Below are positions 52,201 through 58,200 of a stretch of DNA of 64,000 nt, in pieces. Source of the DNA: Rhabdornis inornatus (lineage: Eukaryota > Chordata > Aves > Passeriformes > Rhabdornithidae); assembly GCA_013397075.1 (NCBI GenBank), contig VWZS01009934.1:1612001-1676000 (forward strand). Direction: 5' to 3'. The notes under the pieces were generated by a model. The model was not told the origin of the DNA. It did no database searches and saw only the letters and a program-made list of their open reading frames with translations. Positions within the stretch are counted from its first letter, which is position 1; each line of letters begins with the position of its first letter. Both the position numbers and the translations under genes were made by a program.

Positions 52201-55146
52201 AAATGCAAACCAAACCTTTCACTATGATAGGGACACTTTAAAAAAACACCTGTAATTAAAATACCAACTAAATTTTATAGCTATGTAGATATTAATCTTT
52301 AGGCTGAAGAACCAATCATTAACTTTCGAAGTTGTTCAGTGCAGTGACTTCAGTATTGTGTGTTTCTCTTTCTTAGACTGGACTTCAGCACTTTCTGACA
52401 GACCCTTGCAGCTGTGGTACCCCCCAGTTTCTTCATTTGCTGACAGGACAAAAGCAAAACTGAACAGAAAAACAAGAAATGCCTTGAATTCTACCACAGT
52501 GCTCTCCACAGCCATGCCAAGATACCTTTTCCCCAAAGTTGTCTTGACCACTGCTCTGAGAAATCTTTCCATCCTCCCTTCAAAATGTGTTTGCATCAAG
52601 ATGCTTACAATCCTGAGCTTAAGTTATTTACTTTCTGTAAAAGCAACATTGCTATTCTAATCTGCATCGCATTCTTCACATTGTTTTAGGATCAGTTATC
52701 TTGAATTGTGGCTTTTGTAAGGCAGTTCACCACCAGGGGGGTTGAAACTCACAGCTTCCTTGGATGATCTGTGCTCTCACGCTGAGAAAAAAAAATTCTA
52801 TCAACTTAATCTAATAGGAGGAATGGTCTCTCGACCTGATCTTTCAACTAGAAAAATGTAATTATGAACTTAAGTATTCCCAGAAGGGGTGGCTTAGAAG
52901 CAATGAAATACATTGGTAGCTTCAATCACTGACATAAAAAGCAAGTATTTTATCCAGATGCCTCTAGCACCCTTGGGCTGCTATATAAAAGCTGCACATT
53001 ACTGCAGTGAGATCACTACAAATGTTAATGAAAAAACAAAAAAGGTATTGGCTCTTGTCACCCATACATGACAAGCTTCAGGAAAATTCCTGACTTTTAA
53101 ACTGCATGTTATCATATAGGATTATCAAATACGATTTAGTATTAAGGTTATTTGATGTACGATGGCACCTTAAAAAAAAAACAACTAAGAAGCAAAATGT
53201 ATATCACTTTGCTTGGCATTTCATTTGTTTCTACGACTGAATTTTCATAACCAAAGTAAAGCGCATTTATTTTCAAGCTGAGACATATGGCCTTGGTCTT
53301 GATTTTGTCCTCTTTACCTAGAGGATATTTTGTACACATAATTATATTAATAAACACTCGCTTTTACTGCAGCCCGTAAACATCCAGATGCTAATCTCCC
53401 ACACTATATCCATCTCAAACTCTATACTTCACCATAAAGAAAACAAGTCATGCATCTGCACAACATATGCCTTCCAACCATTTTCTATTCAAGATTTTGT
53501 TTTGTTTTTAATAGAGACCTAATGGGACTGGGGATTCATGTGCAGGGAGCAGGGATGGGCAGAAATTCTGCTGTGGACCCCAGCAGGAGCTGACCCAAGC
53601 CAAAGGCGAGAGCATCTGGTGTCTGCCAGCGCTCCCCATCGCGACCCAGCACACCGCAGTCAGTTGCTGTTAACCCAGCAACTGAGAGAGCCGATGTGCT
53701 CAGCAGCTTGGGTCTCACCAGGACAAGCCAAGTTACAGCACTTGAACAAAGAGGATGCGTGTGATGGAGTCATTCGAGAGCAAGAATTCGGCGCGGAGCG
53801 TTTCGGTGTCCCGGCCACAAGGCACCGGACAGCCCACGTGCAAAAAAAAAAGCCGAAAAGAAAACTTCCTTAGATTATCTCCTTTACTTCTTCATGCTAC
53901 CTCTCTCTCTTCTCCGGAAAGTGGTTTAGGACTCTTGTCGCTCCTTATAACAGAGCTTAATCTGGTTTACACTACCGACAGCGCGCGGCATCCCTCGGGG
54001 CTCCGCTCCTGTCCTTGCCCAGAGAGGGACCCCCAGGACCGCGGCCCGTGCCCGGTTCTGACCCCGTCTCCCGCCGGGCCAGAGGCTCGGCCGGGGGCTG
54101 CCGGTGCCCCAGGAGCCGGGAGCGGAGGGTCGCCCCCTCCCCCGGGTCTCGCCGCTCCACAGCGTCTCCCACAAAGGGAGTGGGCGGCCCCGGAGGCAGC
54201 CCGGCCGAGTGGCCCCCGCCGCCGGGGGAGGAGAAAGGACTCCAGGAAAGTGGGGGAGGGCGGCTGCAAAACGTGGAGATGGGGGAAGAGAACAGGGACC
54301 AAGGAGATGGGGGAGGCCGTCGGGAAGCGTGCGGTCCTCACCGCCGGACCCCAGCCCGACTCCCACCGCGGGTGCCTTCGCATCTCAACACGGCCCCCGC
54401 ACCGGCTGTGCCCGGCGGGGACGGGGACACTGCCGAGGCTCCCCCAGCCCCGCGGGGGAAAGGCTGCAGCCCCCTCAGGCACTGCGCNCGCAAAGCCGCC
54501 CCCGAAGCACTTGCGGTCCCGACCGCATCTTGCGGGTGATGCGCGGGGTGCGGCGAGCCCAACGAGCCCCGTGCCTAAAAACCTCTGGAAAGACGCAGTT
54601 ACTGAACTGAGAGTTTTTGCAAGGGAAAGGTGAGTGTGCGAAATAAGGTAAAAGTGTGGGAAGGGAGAAAGCACCGCTAAGCTAATTCAACATACAACTT
54701 TTCTGTACAGCTGAGGTTTTCACGTGCTAAAAAATTGAAAAAAAAAAAAATCTGTAAAGGCTTTCCGTATAAATTTGTCATCCCCACCTTTGAAACTTCG
54801 CTCCCGTGCTGATAGTTTTCCAGCCCCTGTTCCACATAACCACAACAAATCAGCCATGTTTGTNTCACCGCCGGACCCCAGCCCGACTCCCACCGCGGGT
54901 GCCTTCGCATCTCAACACGGCCCCCGCACCGGCTGTGCCCGGCGGGGACGGGGACACTGCCGAGGCTCCCCCAGCCCCGCGGGGGAAAGGCTGCAGCCCC
55001 CTCAGGCACTGCGCTGCCTTGCGCTGCGCTGCTCCCCCCCGCCCCCCCGTTCTGCGCTCCCCTCGGGGCTGGCCCTGCCCCGGCACCCACAGCAGCCAGG
55101 TCGCCGCCAGCAGTGCCGGCAGCAGCCGCCGCCCGCCGCTGCCCAT
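1052..55146 (-). CDS. LAMA1: LAMA1, laminin subunit alpha-1, exons 1-21 (5' third of the gene)
   Basis: The conceptual product is the secreted alpha-1 chain of laminin-111 type heterotrimers, which build embryonic and epithelial basement membranes; the LN domain mediates laminin network polymerisation. I joined 21 minus-strand exons of 85, 171, 113, 243, 180, 90, 118, 179, 106, 161, 141, 174, 102, 212, 112, 111, 128, 87, 212, 107 and 181 nt. All phases agree and there is no stop. Domains by residue: signal peptide about 1-25, LN about 29-275, LE repeats about 276-530, L4 about 535-715, further LE repeats 720-1004. The paralogue call rests on remembered family sequences: GLFPAILNLASNAHIS, HPISSAIDGTNNWWQSPSIQ, VAYVIIKAANAPRPGNWILE and RVDGILFGGICQPC fit alpha-1 better than alpha-2. 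The chain continues left of the window (human LAMA1 is about 3075 residues), so roughly two thirds are missing. Non-GT donors occur at introns 1 and 2. Confidence 0.96.
2202..2308 (-). CDS. LAMA1: LAMA1 exon 20: LE repeat
   Basis: Residues 909-944. Acceptor AACACAAG with a rather purine-rich tract, donor TTG|GTAAGC. Reads CACHINGSLSSTCQHETGVC then SCKSNVIGERCDKCL, a complete LE first half. The weak polypyrimidine tract is the only oddity; frame (phase 1 in, 0 out) and cysteine spacing support it. Intron 20 (1233-2201, 1.0 kb) shows nothing I can name. Confidence 0.93.
2809..3020 (-). CDS. LAMA1: LAMA1 exon 19: two LE repeats
   Basis: Residues 838-908 plus one base. Acceptor TCTGATGCAG, donor CGTG|GTAAGT. 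Reads CANGYYGNPLMPGQSCAPCE, CNGNVNPQEEGHCDPFTGQC and LKCLGNTAGHHCEKCADGYY with full cysteine spacing. Phase 2 in, phase 1 out. Intron 19 (2309-2808) is featureless. Confidence 0.96.
3270..3356 (-). CDS. LAMA1: LAMA1 exon 18: LE repeat
   Basis: Residues 809-837 plus two bases. Acceptor TTAATAG, donor AAAG|GTATGT. Reads FSPTCQLNEEGGIVCDKCLP, then GYTGSQCE. A second AG six bases downstream (TTTCAG) could tempt a shorter model, but AA+T TTC AGT restores the conserved NFSPTC and the frame. Intron 18 is 249 bp. Confidence 0.94.
3960..4087 (-). CDS. LAMA1: LAMA1 exon 17: LE repeat
   Basis: Residues 767-808 plus two bases. Acceptor GTCTCACAG, donor ACAA|GTAAGC. Reads ACQHNTTGPFCDQCLPGFYG, then DCQPCACPLSSAAN; a sequon is present at NTT. 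Phase 0 in, phase 2 out. Intron 17 (3357-3959) contains only T-rich sequence. Confidence 0.96.
4694..4987. repeat. Perfect 97-bp tandem repeat, three copies
   Basis: Three consecutive 97-bp units begin at 4694, 4791 and 4888 with AAAAATAAGCACTTGG and end with CATATGCTTA. By eye the copies are identical, which implies either a very recent expansion or an assembly duplication. The array sits inside LAMA1 intron 16, about 30 bp from the exon 16 donor. Confidence 0.97.
5015..5125 (-). CDS. LAMA1: LAMA1 exon 16: LE repeat
   Basis: Residues 730-766, 37 codons. Acceptor CCTCTTCAG, donor TTT|GTAAGT, phase 0/0. Reads SCLPGYYRVDGILFGGICQP, then CKCNGHATECDIHGVCF. Its donor lies only about 30 bp from a perfect 97-bp tandem triplication in intron 16 (4088-5014). 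Confidence 0.96.
6018..6129 (-). CDS. LAMA1: LAMA1 exon 15: end of L4 and resumption of the split LE repeat
   Basis: Residues 692-729. Acceptor CTTAACCCTAG, donor GAG|GTAACT. Reads LDSVTLDTASENVIDLSS, then FCECPQGYTGISCE, the second half of the LE module interrupted by L4. The frame is open upstream of the acceptor, but the codon join AG+G = Arg and conservation fix the exon start. Intron 15 (5126-6017) shows nothing. Confidence 0.96.
6527..6640 (-). mobile_element. tRNA-Ile-derived SINE remnant with CR1-like tail (passerine type)
   Basis: On the minus strand the element begins AGAGCATGGTGCTAATAACA, continues through a decayed B-box (GGATTCAAATCTCC) to TATGGACCA, and then GGGTTGGACTTGATGATCCC and ATTCTGTGA. 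The first part is the tRNA-Ile body lacking its 5' end; the second is the 3' end of avian CR1 elements. A tRNA-Ile head joined to a CR1 tail is the structure described for passerine SINEs. It is 5'-truncated and mutated. Confidence 0.7.
7284..7495 (-). CDS. LAMA1: LAMA1 exon 14: L4 domain
   Basis: Residues 622-691 plus two bases. Acceptor CAATTTCAG, donor ACAG|GTGAGT. Contains GLSLQPYEEYSNSVRF and MTVLANVTHLLIRANYNIAK with a sequon at NVT; typical of the L4 C-terminal half. Phase 0 in, phase 2 out. Intron 14 (6130-7283, 1.2 kb) contains the tRNA-derived SINE remnant at 6527-6640. Confidence 0.96.
8195..8296 (-). CDS. LAMA1: LAMA1 exon 13: L4 domain
   Basis: Residues 588-621, 34 codons. Acceptor CGTTTCAG, donor CAG|GTGGAT, phase 0/0. 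Reads LTAFSGDLKYTVSYDIPMES then VDSDIVSSVDVIIQ. Intron 13 (7496-8194, 0.7 kb) has no recognisable element. Confidence 0.95.
8880..9392 (+). mobile_element. CR1 LINE, 3' fragment
   Basis: Begins in the C-terminal end of CR1 ORF2 (CACCACTGGTGAGGCCACAG) and ends with the typical avian CR1 terminus CCAACCTCAACTATTCTGTG. Decayed ORF2 reading is visible at 8993-9208 (SFEERPKG, IYEYLKRGC, NIRKHLL). It is antisense to LAMA1 in intron 12. Confidence 0.9.
9851..10024 (-). CDS. LAMA1: LAMA1 exon 12: L4 domain
   Basis: Residues 530-587, 58 codons. Acceptor CTCTTGTAG, donor AAA|GTAAGT, phase 0/0. Contains MTGWLVTDL, the sequon in ISINNTEAV and YYWSAPDAYLGNK, which mark the start of the globular L4 (IVa) domain. 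Intron 12 (8297-9850) carries a CR1 copy at 8880-9392. Confidence 0.96.
10976..11116 (-). CDS. LAMA1: LAMA1 exon 11: LE repeat 4 and first part of the split LE repeat
   Basis: Residues 483-529, 47 codons. Acceptor CCTTTGACAG, donor CAG|GTATTT, phase 0/0. Reads ENVEGENCDLCKPGFYNLQE, then ECFCFGVSDVCDSLTWPVSQ. The CFCFGVSDVC half-repeat is the part of the LE module interrupted by the L4 domain. Intron 11 (10025-10975) has nothing I recognise. Confidence 0.96.
12287..12380. repeat. Possible palindromic repeat fossil
   Basis: The 94-bp stretch starts GGACCAAATT and ends GATCTGGTCC, imperfect terminal inverted repeats (8 of 10). Its interior (ATTCTGCTTTCAG, CACTTCAGTCA, TCACTCCAGAT) resembles, from memory, an old palindromic repeat common in reptile genomes. 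I cannot assign a family with certainty. Confidence 0.3.
13995..14155 (-). CDS. LAMA1: LAMA1 exon 10: LE repeats 3-4
   Basis: Residues 429-482. Acceptor CTCTTCAAG, donor AAA|GTGAGT. Reads GQCQCREGYAGEKCDRCAFG, YRGYPNCLRCNCSLAGS and NEDPCTEPCLCK. It completes one LE repeat and begins the next. Phase 1 in, phase 0 out. Intron 10 (11117-13994, 2.9 kb) holds a possible palindromic repeat fossil at 12287-12380. Confidence 0.96.
14651..14756 (-). CDS. LAMA1: LAMA1 exon 9: LE repeat 3, first half
   Basis: Residues 394-428 plus one base. Acceptor TTTTATAG, donor CATG|GTAAGG. Reads VSPYEDHPCYPCDCDPFGSL, then SSICVKDEHHTDSQH. The CDCDPFGSLSSIC pattern is the opening loop of an LE repeat. Phase 0 in, phase 1 out. 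Intron 9 (14156-14650) is unremarkable. Confidence 0.95.
15621..15646. repeat. Perfect short inverted repeat
   Basis: TAACACTGCA and TGCAGTGTTA are exact reverse complements separated by six bases. A hairpin could form; no function is implied. LAMA1 intron 8. Confidence 0.8.
16236..16414 (-). CDS. LAMA1: LAMA1 exon 8: LE repeat 2
   Basis: Residues 334-393. Acceptor TTCCTTCTCAG, donor AAA|GTAAGA. Reads CNCHNKAEDCYYNQSIADQK, then GGGVCLNCTQHTAGINCEMC and ADGYFRPHK. A sequon is present at NCT. Phase 1 in, phase 0 out. Intron 8 (14757-16235, 1.5 kb) contains a perfect short inverted repeat at 15621-15646 and nothing else noted. Confidence 0.96.
17445..17562 (-). CDS. LAMA1: LAMA1 exon 7: LE repeat 1
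   Basis: Residues 295-333 plus one base. Acceptor ATTCTTAG, donor GAGA|GTAAGT, phase 0 in and 1 out. Reads CQCEHNTCGESCNKCCPGYH then QKPWRPGTLSAGNKCE; the eight-cysteine LE spacing is complete here. Intron 7 (16415-17444, 1.0 kb) shows nothing recognisable. Confidence 0.96.
18025..18114 (-). CDS. LAMA1: LAMA1 exon 6: LN to LE transition
   Basis: Residues 265-294. Acceptor TTTTTTGTAG, donor AAG|GTATTC, phase 0/0. Reads YYYSIKDISVGGMCICYGHA then RSCPLDEITK. ISVGGMC closes the LN domain and CICYGHA opens the first laminin EGF-like repeat. Intron 6 (17563-18024) is featureless. Confidence 0.96.
18418..18444. repeat. A-rich simple repeat
   Basis: A near-homopolymer A tract interrupted by TT, in LAMA1 intron 5. 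Confidence 0.9.
20882..21061 (-). CDS. LAMA1: LAMA1 exon 5: LN domain
   Basis: Residues 205-264. Acceptor TCTTTCCAG, donor AGG|GTAAGC, phase 0/0. Reads IHTSLINGRPSADDPSQK, LLEFTSARYIRLRLQRIRTL and NADLMTLSHNDPKELDPIV. It forms the C-terminal part of the LN fold. The following intron 5 (18115-20881, 2.8 kb) has an A-rich tract at 18418-18444 and no other element I can name. Confidence 0.97.
22405..22680 (-). mobile_element. Ancient CR1-like LINE remnant
   Basis: Read on the plus strand, TTTAGATGTTTGACCAATCC, CTCCAAGGCAATATATTCCA, TTGTTGCAATTTCAGAATTC and TCTCAGTCTGTTCTCTTC match the pattern of old amniote CR1 elements in reverse orientation, heavily diverged. LAMA1 intron 4. Confidence 0.5.
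23156..23200. repeat. Two adjacent perfect palindromes
   Basis: ACAGTAGAAATTCTACTGT at 23156-23174 has nine-base arms around one base, and TTCTACTAGTAGAA at 23182-23195 is a perfect 14-bp palindrome. Both use the same AGTAGAA/TTCTACT core. Confidence 0.85.
23962..24841 (+). mobile_element. CR1 LINE, 3' fragment with ORF2 C-terminus
   Basis: About 880 bp. A decayed ORF2 end is readable at 24194-24430 (ANGILAWISSSVASRTTSGI, VPLYSALVRPHLESCIQFW, VQRRSVKLVKGLEHKFCEE), the C-terminal region of CR1 reverse transcriptase proteins. It ends TTCCAGCCTAAAAGATTCTG, the family's usual 3' terminus. Antisense to LAMA1 in intron 4. Confidence 0.92.
26005..26247 (-). CDS. LAMA1: LAMA1 exon 4: LN domain
   Basis: Residues 124-204, 81 whole codons. 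Acceptor TTTTTTTCAG, donor GAG|GTATCT. Contains VFQVAYVIIKAANAPRPGNW, the sequon in YNITPRIGPPTY and CTSYYSRLVPLEHGE, all characteristic of the alpha-1/alpha-2 LN domain. The 81-codon length agrees with an in-phase (0/0) exon. Intron 4 (21062-26004) holds one CR1 copy, an older CR1 remnant and a palindrome cluster, listed separately. Confidence 0.97.
26248..32899 (-). other. LAMA1 intron 3
   Basis: The 6.65-kb intron contains a T/G-rich stretch at 26563-26632, a 17-base T run at 27413-27429 and a purine-rich GGAGGAGGAGG patch near 30778. I found no exon, RNA gene or identifiable mobile element in it. Confidence 0.6.
26563..26632. repeat. T/G-rich low-complexity tract
   Basis: Runs of G (GGGGTTTGGTTGGGTTTT and several GGTT/GTGGG units) alternate with T runs over about 70 bases. 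The plus strand could form a weak two-layer G-quadruplex. Confidence 0.7.
32900..33012 (-). CDS. LAMA1: LAMA1 exon 3: LN domain
   Basis: Residues 86-123. Acceptor GAAACAG, donor CAG|GTGAGT. Reads EQHPISSAIDGTNNWWQSPS, then IQNGRQYHWVTITLDLRQ. The tryptophan-rich NWWQSPS motif is a hallmark of laminin N-terminal domains. Phase 1 in, phase 0 out. Confidence 0.96.
33355..33525 (-). CDS. LAMA1: LAMA1 exon 2: start of the LN domain
   Basis: Residues 29-85. Acceptor TTTCTTTCAAG; reads GLFPAILNLASNAHISTNAT, then CGEKGPEMFCKLVEHVPGRP and a cysteine pair CRVCD. An N-glycosylation sequon is present at NAT. Phase 1 in and phase 1 out. The donor is AAAG|GCAAGC, a GC donor; the next exon restores the frame exactly (G+AG = Glu). 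Intron 2 (33013-33354) is only 342 bp and holds nothing else I recognise. Confidence 0.95.
34537..34864 (+). mobile_element. CR1 LINE, 3' fragment
   Basis: The ORF2 tail is legible (YKYLKGGCQDDGSRLLSAL, HPNMRKNFFTQKAAEWWNRL), then 3'UTR CTGCTCAGGGTGACCCTGCC and terminus CCTTCCAACCCTAACAACTT. It is 5'-truncated, antisense to LAMA1. Confidence 0.9.
36299..36720 (-). mobile_element. CR1 LINE, 3' fragment
   Basis: In reverse orientation: GAGATCATCAAGCCCAACCT is the element's 3' end and CACTTCCCTGGGCAGTCAAT its ORF2/3'UTR boundary. The minus strand gives MGVGLFSQATSNTMKG and RFDLRRNFFMGIVVKHW, the CR1 ORF2 tail, with stops and frameshifts. Same orientation as LAMA1. Confidence 0.9.
44027..44046. 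repeat. Homopolymer T run
   Basis: Twenty consecutive T, preceded by a T-rich tract from about 44010. LAMA1 intron 1. Confidence 0.9.
46488..46575. repeat. Nested inverted and direct repeat cluster
   Basis: ACTGGTTTTTAAAGCAC at 46488-46504 is followed by its inverse GGTGCTTTAAAAACCAG at 46515-46531 and again by CTGGTTTTTAAAGCACC from 46539, with CTAGACTG repeated on either side. Strong hairpins are possible. Confidence 0.85.
49370..50110. other. CA/CT-rich block of unknown origin
   Basis: Base composition shifts to C-rich compared with its surroundings (many CACACA, CCATC and CCCAT words). It leaves a long plus-strand reading frame at 49535-50128, but the translation is histidine, serine and proline rich and resembles no family I know. 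Possibly an old repeat. Confidence 0.35.
51250..51268. repeat. AAAT microsatellite
   Basis: About five AAAT units in LAMA1 intron 1. Confidence 0.9.
51456..51550. repeat. Possible tRNA-like palindromic repeat fossil
   Basis: AGCACTCTATCCAGAGATTG, GAGATGTGGGTTCAAACC (B-box-like) and, inverted on the right, ATCTCCCACTGCCTGGGAAT and GTGCTCTAAC. The two ends are imperfect reverse complements of each other, each resembling a tRNA-derived GTTAGAGCAC...GGGAGAT motif. It recalls an old reptilian repeat with this structure; family unassigned. Confidence 0.35.
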
Positions 55147-55171
55147 CGCTGGTGCCGCCGCTGGAGGGATC
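53640..55171 (-). promoter_or_regulatory. LAMA1: CpG island at the LAMA1 5' end
   Basis: GC and CpG rise sharply from about 53640, strongest at 53980-54560 and 54865-55171, surrounding exon 1, as expected of a vertebrate CpG-island promoter. A palindromic E-box CACGTG is at 54721-54726. No TATA box could be placed because the piece immediately upstream of exon 1 is displaced (see the misassembled block). Very long reading frames in it result from the lack of AT-rich stops. Confidence 0.65.
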
Positions 55172-55282
55172 NGTAAAGGCTTTCCGTATAAATTTGTCAT
55201 CCCCACCTTTGAAACTTCGCTCCCGTGCTGATAGTTTTCCAGCCCCTGTTCCACATAACCACAACAAATCAGCCATGTTTGT
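54338..55282. other. Misassembled block: two perfect duplications around three single-N joins
   Basis: Single N bases stand at 54488, 54864 and 55172. 54338-54487 equals 54865-55014 (150 bp), and 54754-54863 equals 55173-55282 (110 bp). Each duplicate ends exactly at an N. The pattern is that of unmerged overlapping contig ends: the contig 54865-55171 overlaps the left flank, and 54489-54863 overlaps the right flank. The likely true plus-strand order is left flank, exon 1 piece (55015-55171), then 54489-54753, then right flank. Confidence 0.92.
55062..55146 (-). CDS. LAMA1: LAMA1 exon 1: start codon and signal peptide
   Basis: Residues 1-28 plus the first base of codon 29. ATG is at 55146-55144. 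MGSGGRR is followed by a hydrophobic core LLPALLAATWLLWV, a classical signal peptide, and then GQGQPRG. With the first base of exon 2 this reads PRG-LFPAIL, matching the QRG-LFPAIL seen in laminin alpha chains, so the end was placed at CGAG (last base 55062). The following bases are GGGAGC where GTGAGC would be expected. A weaker alternative would be a GC donor nine bases further upstream. The exon lies in a short contig between two single-N joins, so base quality is doubtful. Confidence 0.82.
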
Positions 55283-58200
55283 AAATTAAATGAGTTCTCT
55301 CCTCAGCAGTTAAACTATGAGGTTGATTACTTTTTGTCCCATAGGAAATCTTTGCAGCTTTTAATAATCAGCTACCTTATGAAACTAGCATAAAACATAG
55401 CAGAATTGTTGTAGAGATTTCTCAAGACAGACACATTTATTCAGTGCTTCAGGAAAGTTCATCTCCATTAGAGTTTACTGCTTTAAGGTTTGTCAGGTCA
55501 CAGAGCTCATATCTACAATACTCCTTAATGAGTATTTCAAGGAAGGCGCAGCAGGGAACACTTTCCTGGGAAAAGAACTCTATGCCAAAAATTGGTTAAG
55601 GTAGGTAATTTGAGTCAACAGATACCACCTCTCAAATGCAAATTCCCTCTCTTTCAAGTAAAAGAAGTAAGCTTGTTTAAAAAATGCTGTTTATTTTTTA
55701 GGAAAACCTGTGCTCCTCTCTATGGTATTGCATTAAAAACCATATTTCAAAATACAAAAATATGTCTGAGTTGCATGAGCAGAGTTAGGCTGCAATTCTT
55801 CAAATTGTGGGCAGCTCTTTGCAGCTGAAGTTTGGACTTCAGCTTGGTTGGCTAGAGATTTTTTGACTGATCAAGTAAGTCAAGGAAGTAATGAAACTCA
55901 GGGTTTCCTGATAATAATAATAATAGTGAGTTTCATATTTTACATAAAAGCAATTTCTTATCATGTAACTCAGAGTTATGAGTTATACTTGAGAAAGTAT
56001 AGCAATGTTTATACTCAGAACATAGACAAAGAGAAATATCTATGGGTCAAGGAGATATAAAATGAAAAATTTCTGCCATAAAACCTTATCAAAGGCCTTC
56101 AAGCCTGCAAATAAATAACACTCCACGTCTGTCCCTTCCAACAAATCCATTCTTTGCTCACACCAGGAACTTCTTAAATTTCAGGACAGGCAAGGAGGAG
56201 CAAAGCAAAACATCTGTGGAGAGAAAAGTCAACAAATTTCAAGAGCCAAAGTGTCGTTTGTTCTAAAATCACAGAGGTCAGGTTAAGGAATCCTCTGTGT
56301 AGGATCATAAGTACCAGTTGGGAGCCAAGTACAAAGGAAAGGGAAAGAGGGAGCATCTGCACAACATAAAATCTGCCAGTTTACAGCTTTATGATCAGTT
56401 TAACTATTTCTTCAAGTAACAGCAAGCTGAAGAGTACTGTCCTGCAACCATGCAATGATAAATGCCCATTTATTTTTACATGTATTTATCCTCATCAAAA
56501 TATTACACAAGAGCTAGGAAATGTAAATTGAGATCCCTCTCTGGACTTTATCATCTGACTTGATTATTATAGTTTAACTAAGCATCTGTATACAACTAAA
56601 AAAATCGCCTTCAAATTAGTTTGCAGAAGGATATCACCATTGTTCAGTGCCCATTATAACAATTTCCTAAGAAAACCAATTCTTCTCAAATTTCGATTCA
56701 GTATGTACATTCTTGGAGAAGAGGATTACTGTGTTTCCTATTGTTCGTTTCCCCCAGTTCACTGCTGGTATTACAAAGGTAATCAGAATGGTCCTCATTT
56801 AAGGCACCATAAATATAATTTTTTCCTAACATAGGTTTCTAATGACCTTTGAAGGATTGTGAAGATAGATGAGAATCTCAGCTTCTCAAGGAAGTGTAAC
56901 TTCACATTTACCCCGAGTGAGTGCATCAGGTATTGCGAGGAGAAGATTAGAAATTTCTTAGTCTTTGACAAGCCAACCCAATGAGAAAATGGAATGCCGT
57001 GGTACAGGTAAGACCATGAATGAGTGAAGAAATGTGTGCAAGAATGAAAGTGGTTTAGAGCATTTTGTGCATGTTTATGCATTCCCCAAAAACAATCTGC
57101 ACAAACTGAAACTCTGAATGCTACTATATCATATATGCATAACATGGCTAGTAGAACTACATATTCAAGTAGTACAGGAGATATTTATATTTCAAAAAAT
57201 TAGATGGCTACTGCTCCAACTTCACTTGAAAGAAAGACAGAGATTGCACAAACTTTAGGAACAGTGATATCCGAATGCCTCATACTTTCTGGTCTTGCTA
57301 ATTAAAATGTACAACAAAATAAAACAAGCAAACGGATTTGAAAGATAAAACAAAATCTGTAGATACCCAGATGTGGTTGTAGGGAATTTCTTAAAATCTT
57401 GTTTTTTCTCTCACCTATTTTTCATTAACTACATTTGTCTTAAGGACTGAGAGTTTCAGTTGAAAAGGAATAGAAAATCCTGATAGGATGATGTAGCACA
57501 AAGTGGATATATTAATTCAACCATCCACAGATAACAAACTATGGACAAAAACATTGCCATTGGCAAAAGCAGAGTTTTGGGAGAGTTCAAGACAGACAAA
57601 ACCCAAATGCAGAGTCTGAATAGAACCACTCTTCTATCCTGCACCTAAGTAAACTCCAAGAGAACACCAACTATGTTTTTTCAGCTTTTGTCTGTGTTAC
57701 TGTGCTAAAGGCAGACCTATTGTGTTAATGGCAGGTTCCCTTTAGGCCCCTCAGGAGCATGAGGTCACCTCCTGACCCCAGAGGGCAGCAGGGGCACCCA
57801 TAGCTGTCAGCAATGCTGTGCTTTCCCTCATCCATAGCATTTAATAACTTGCATATCCCACCATCCCACCTTACCATCCATCCCACTCCCAATGCATTTA
57901 GGGACATTTCTACATTTTGAATATGGCTGATGCAACAGCTGCTGGAATTGGGTTAGGGAATTTGGAATTGTTTCCAGAAGGAGGTATATTGTTATAACCA
58001 GTTGATAAACACACATGGAGCTACATCAAATGGCTAAATAAAATTTTTATCTGTAGCTGTACTGCACAACAAAAGGTTTCTAATTTTTGTTGGGCTTTTT
58101 GCACACACTTGTAGTCCATTTTGCCTTTCTGCCTCATTATCTCATAAGCACCTCTCGAGTGTTCTGAAAAAGTGTTTTGGAAATTATTATCACTTGTAAT

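Larger units (their letters stand above)
33526..55061 (-). other. LAMA1 intron 1
   Basis: About 21.5 kb as assembled, the largest intron here. It holds CR1 fragments at 34537-34864 and 36299-36720, a T20 run at 44027-44046, a palindrome cluster at 46488-46575, a CA/CT-rich block around 49370-50110, an AAAT microsatellite at 51250-51268, a tRNA-like palindromic fossil at 51456-51550 and, at its 5' end, the CpG island. The stretches 36721-43980 and 44050-46480 show nothing I recognise. Confidence 0.75.

Noticed and set aside
53661..53684. CAGTTGCTG...CAGCAACTG inverted repeat as an RFX-type X-box
   Set aside because: Half-sites resemble GTTGCY/RGCAAC, but the spacing is eight bases rather than the usual zero to three.
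53755..54633. 292-codon plus-strand frame, with similar long frames on both strands
   Set aside because: Lies in the CpG island, where stop codons are rare; it crosses an N join, is Arg/Pro/Gly rich and has no recognisable domain.
54677..55276. 199-codon minus-strand frame covering the exon 1 region
   Set aside because: It runs through two artificial joins and repeats the same duplicated peptide; only the 28 codons of LAMA1 exon 1 in another frame are real.
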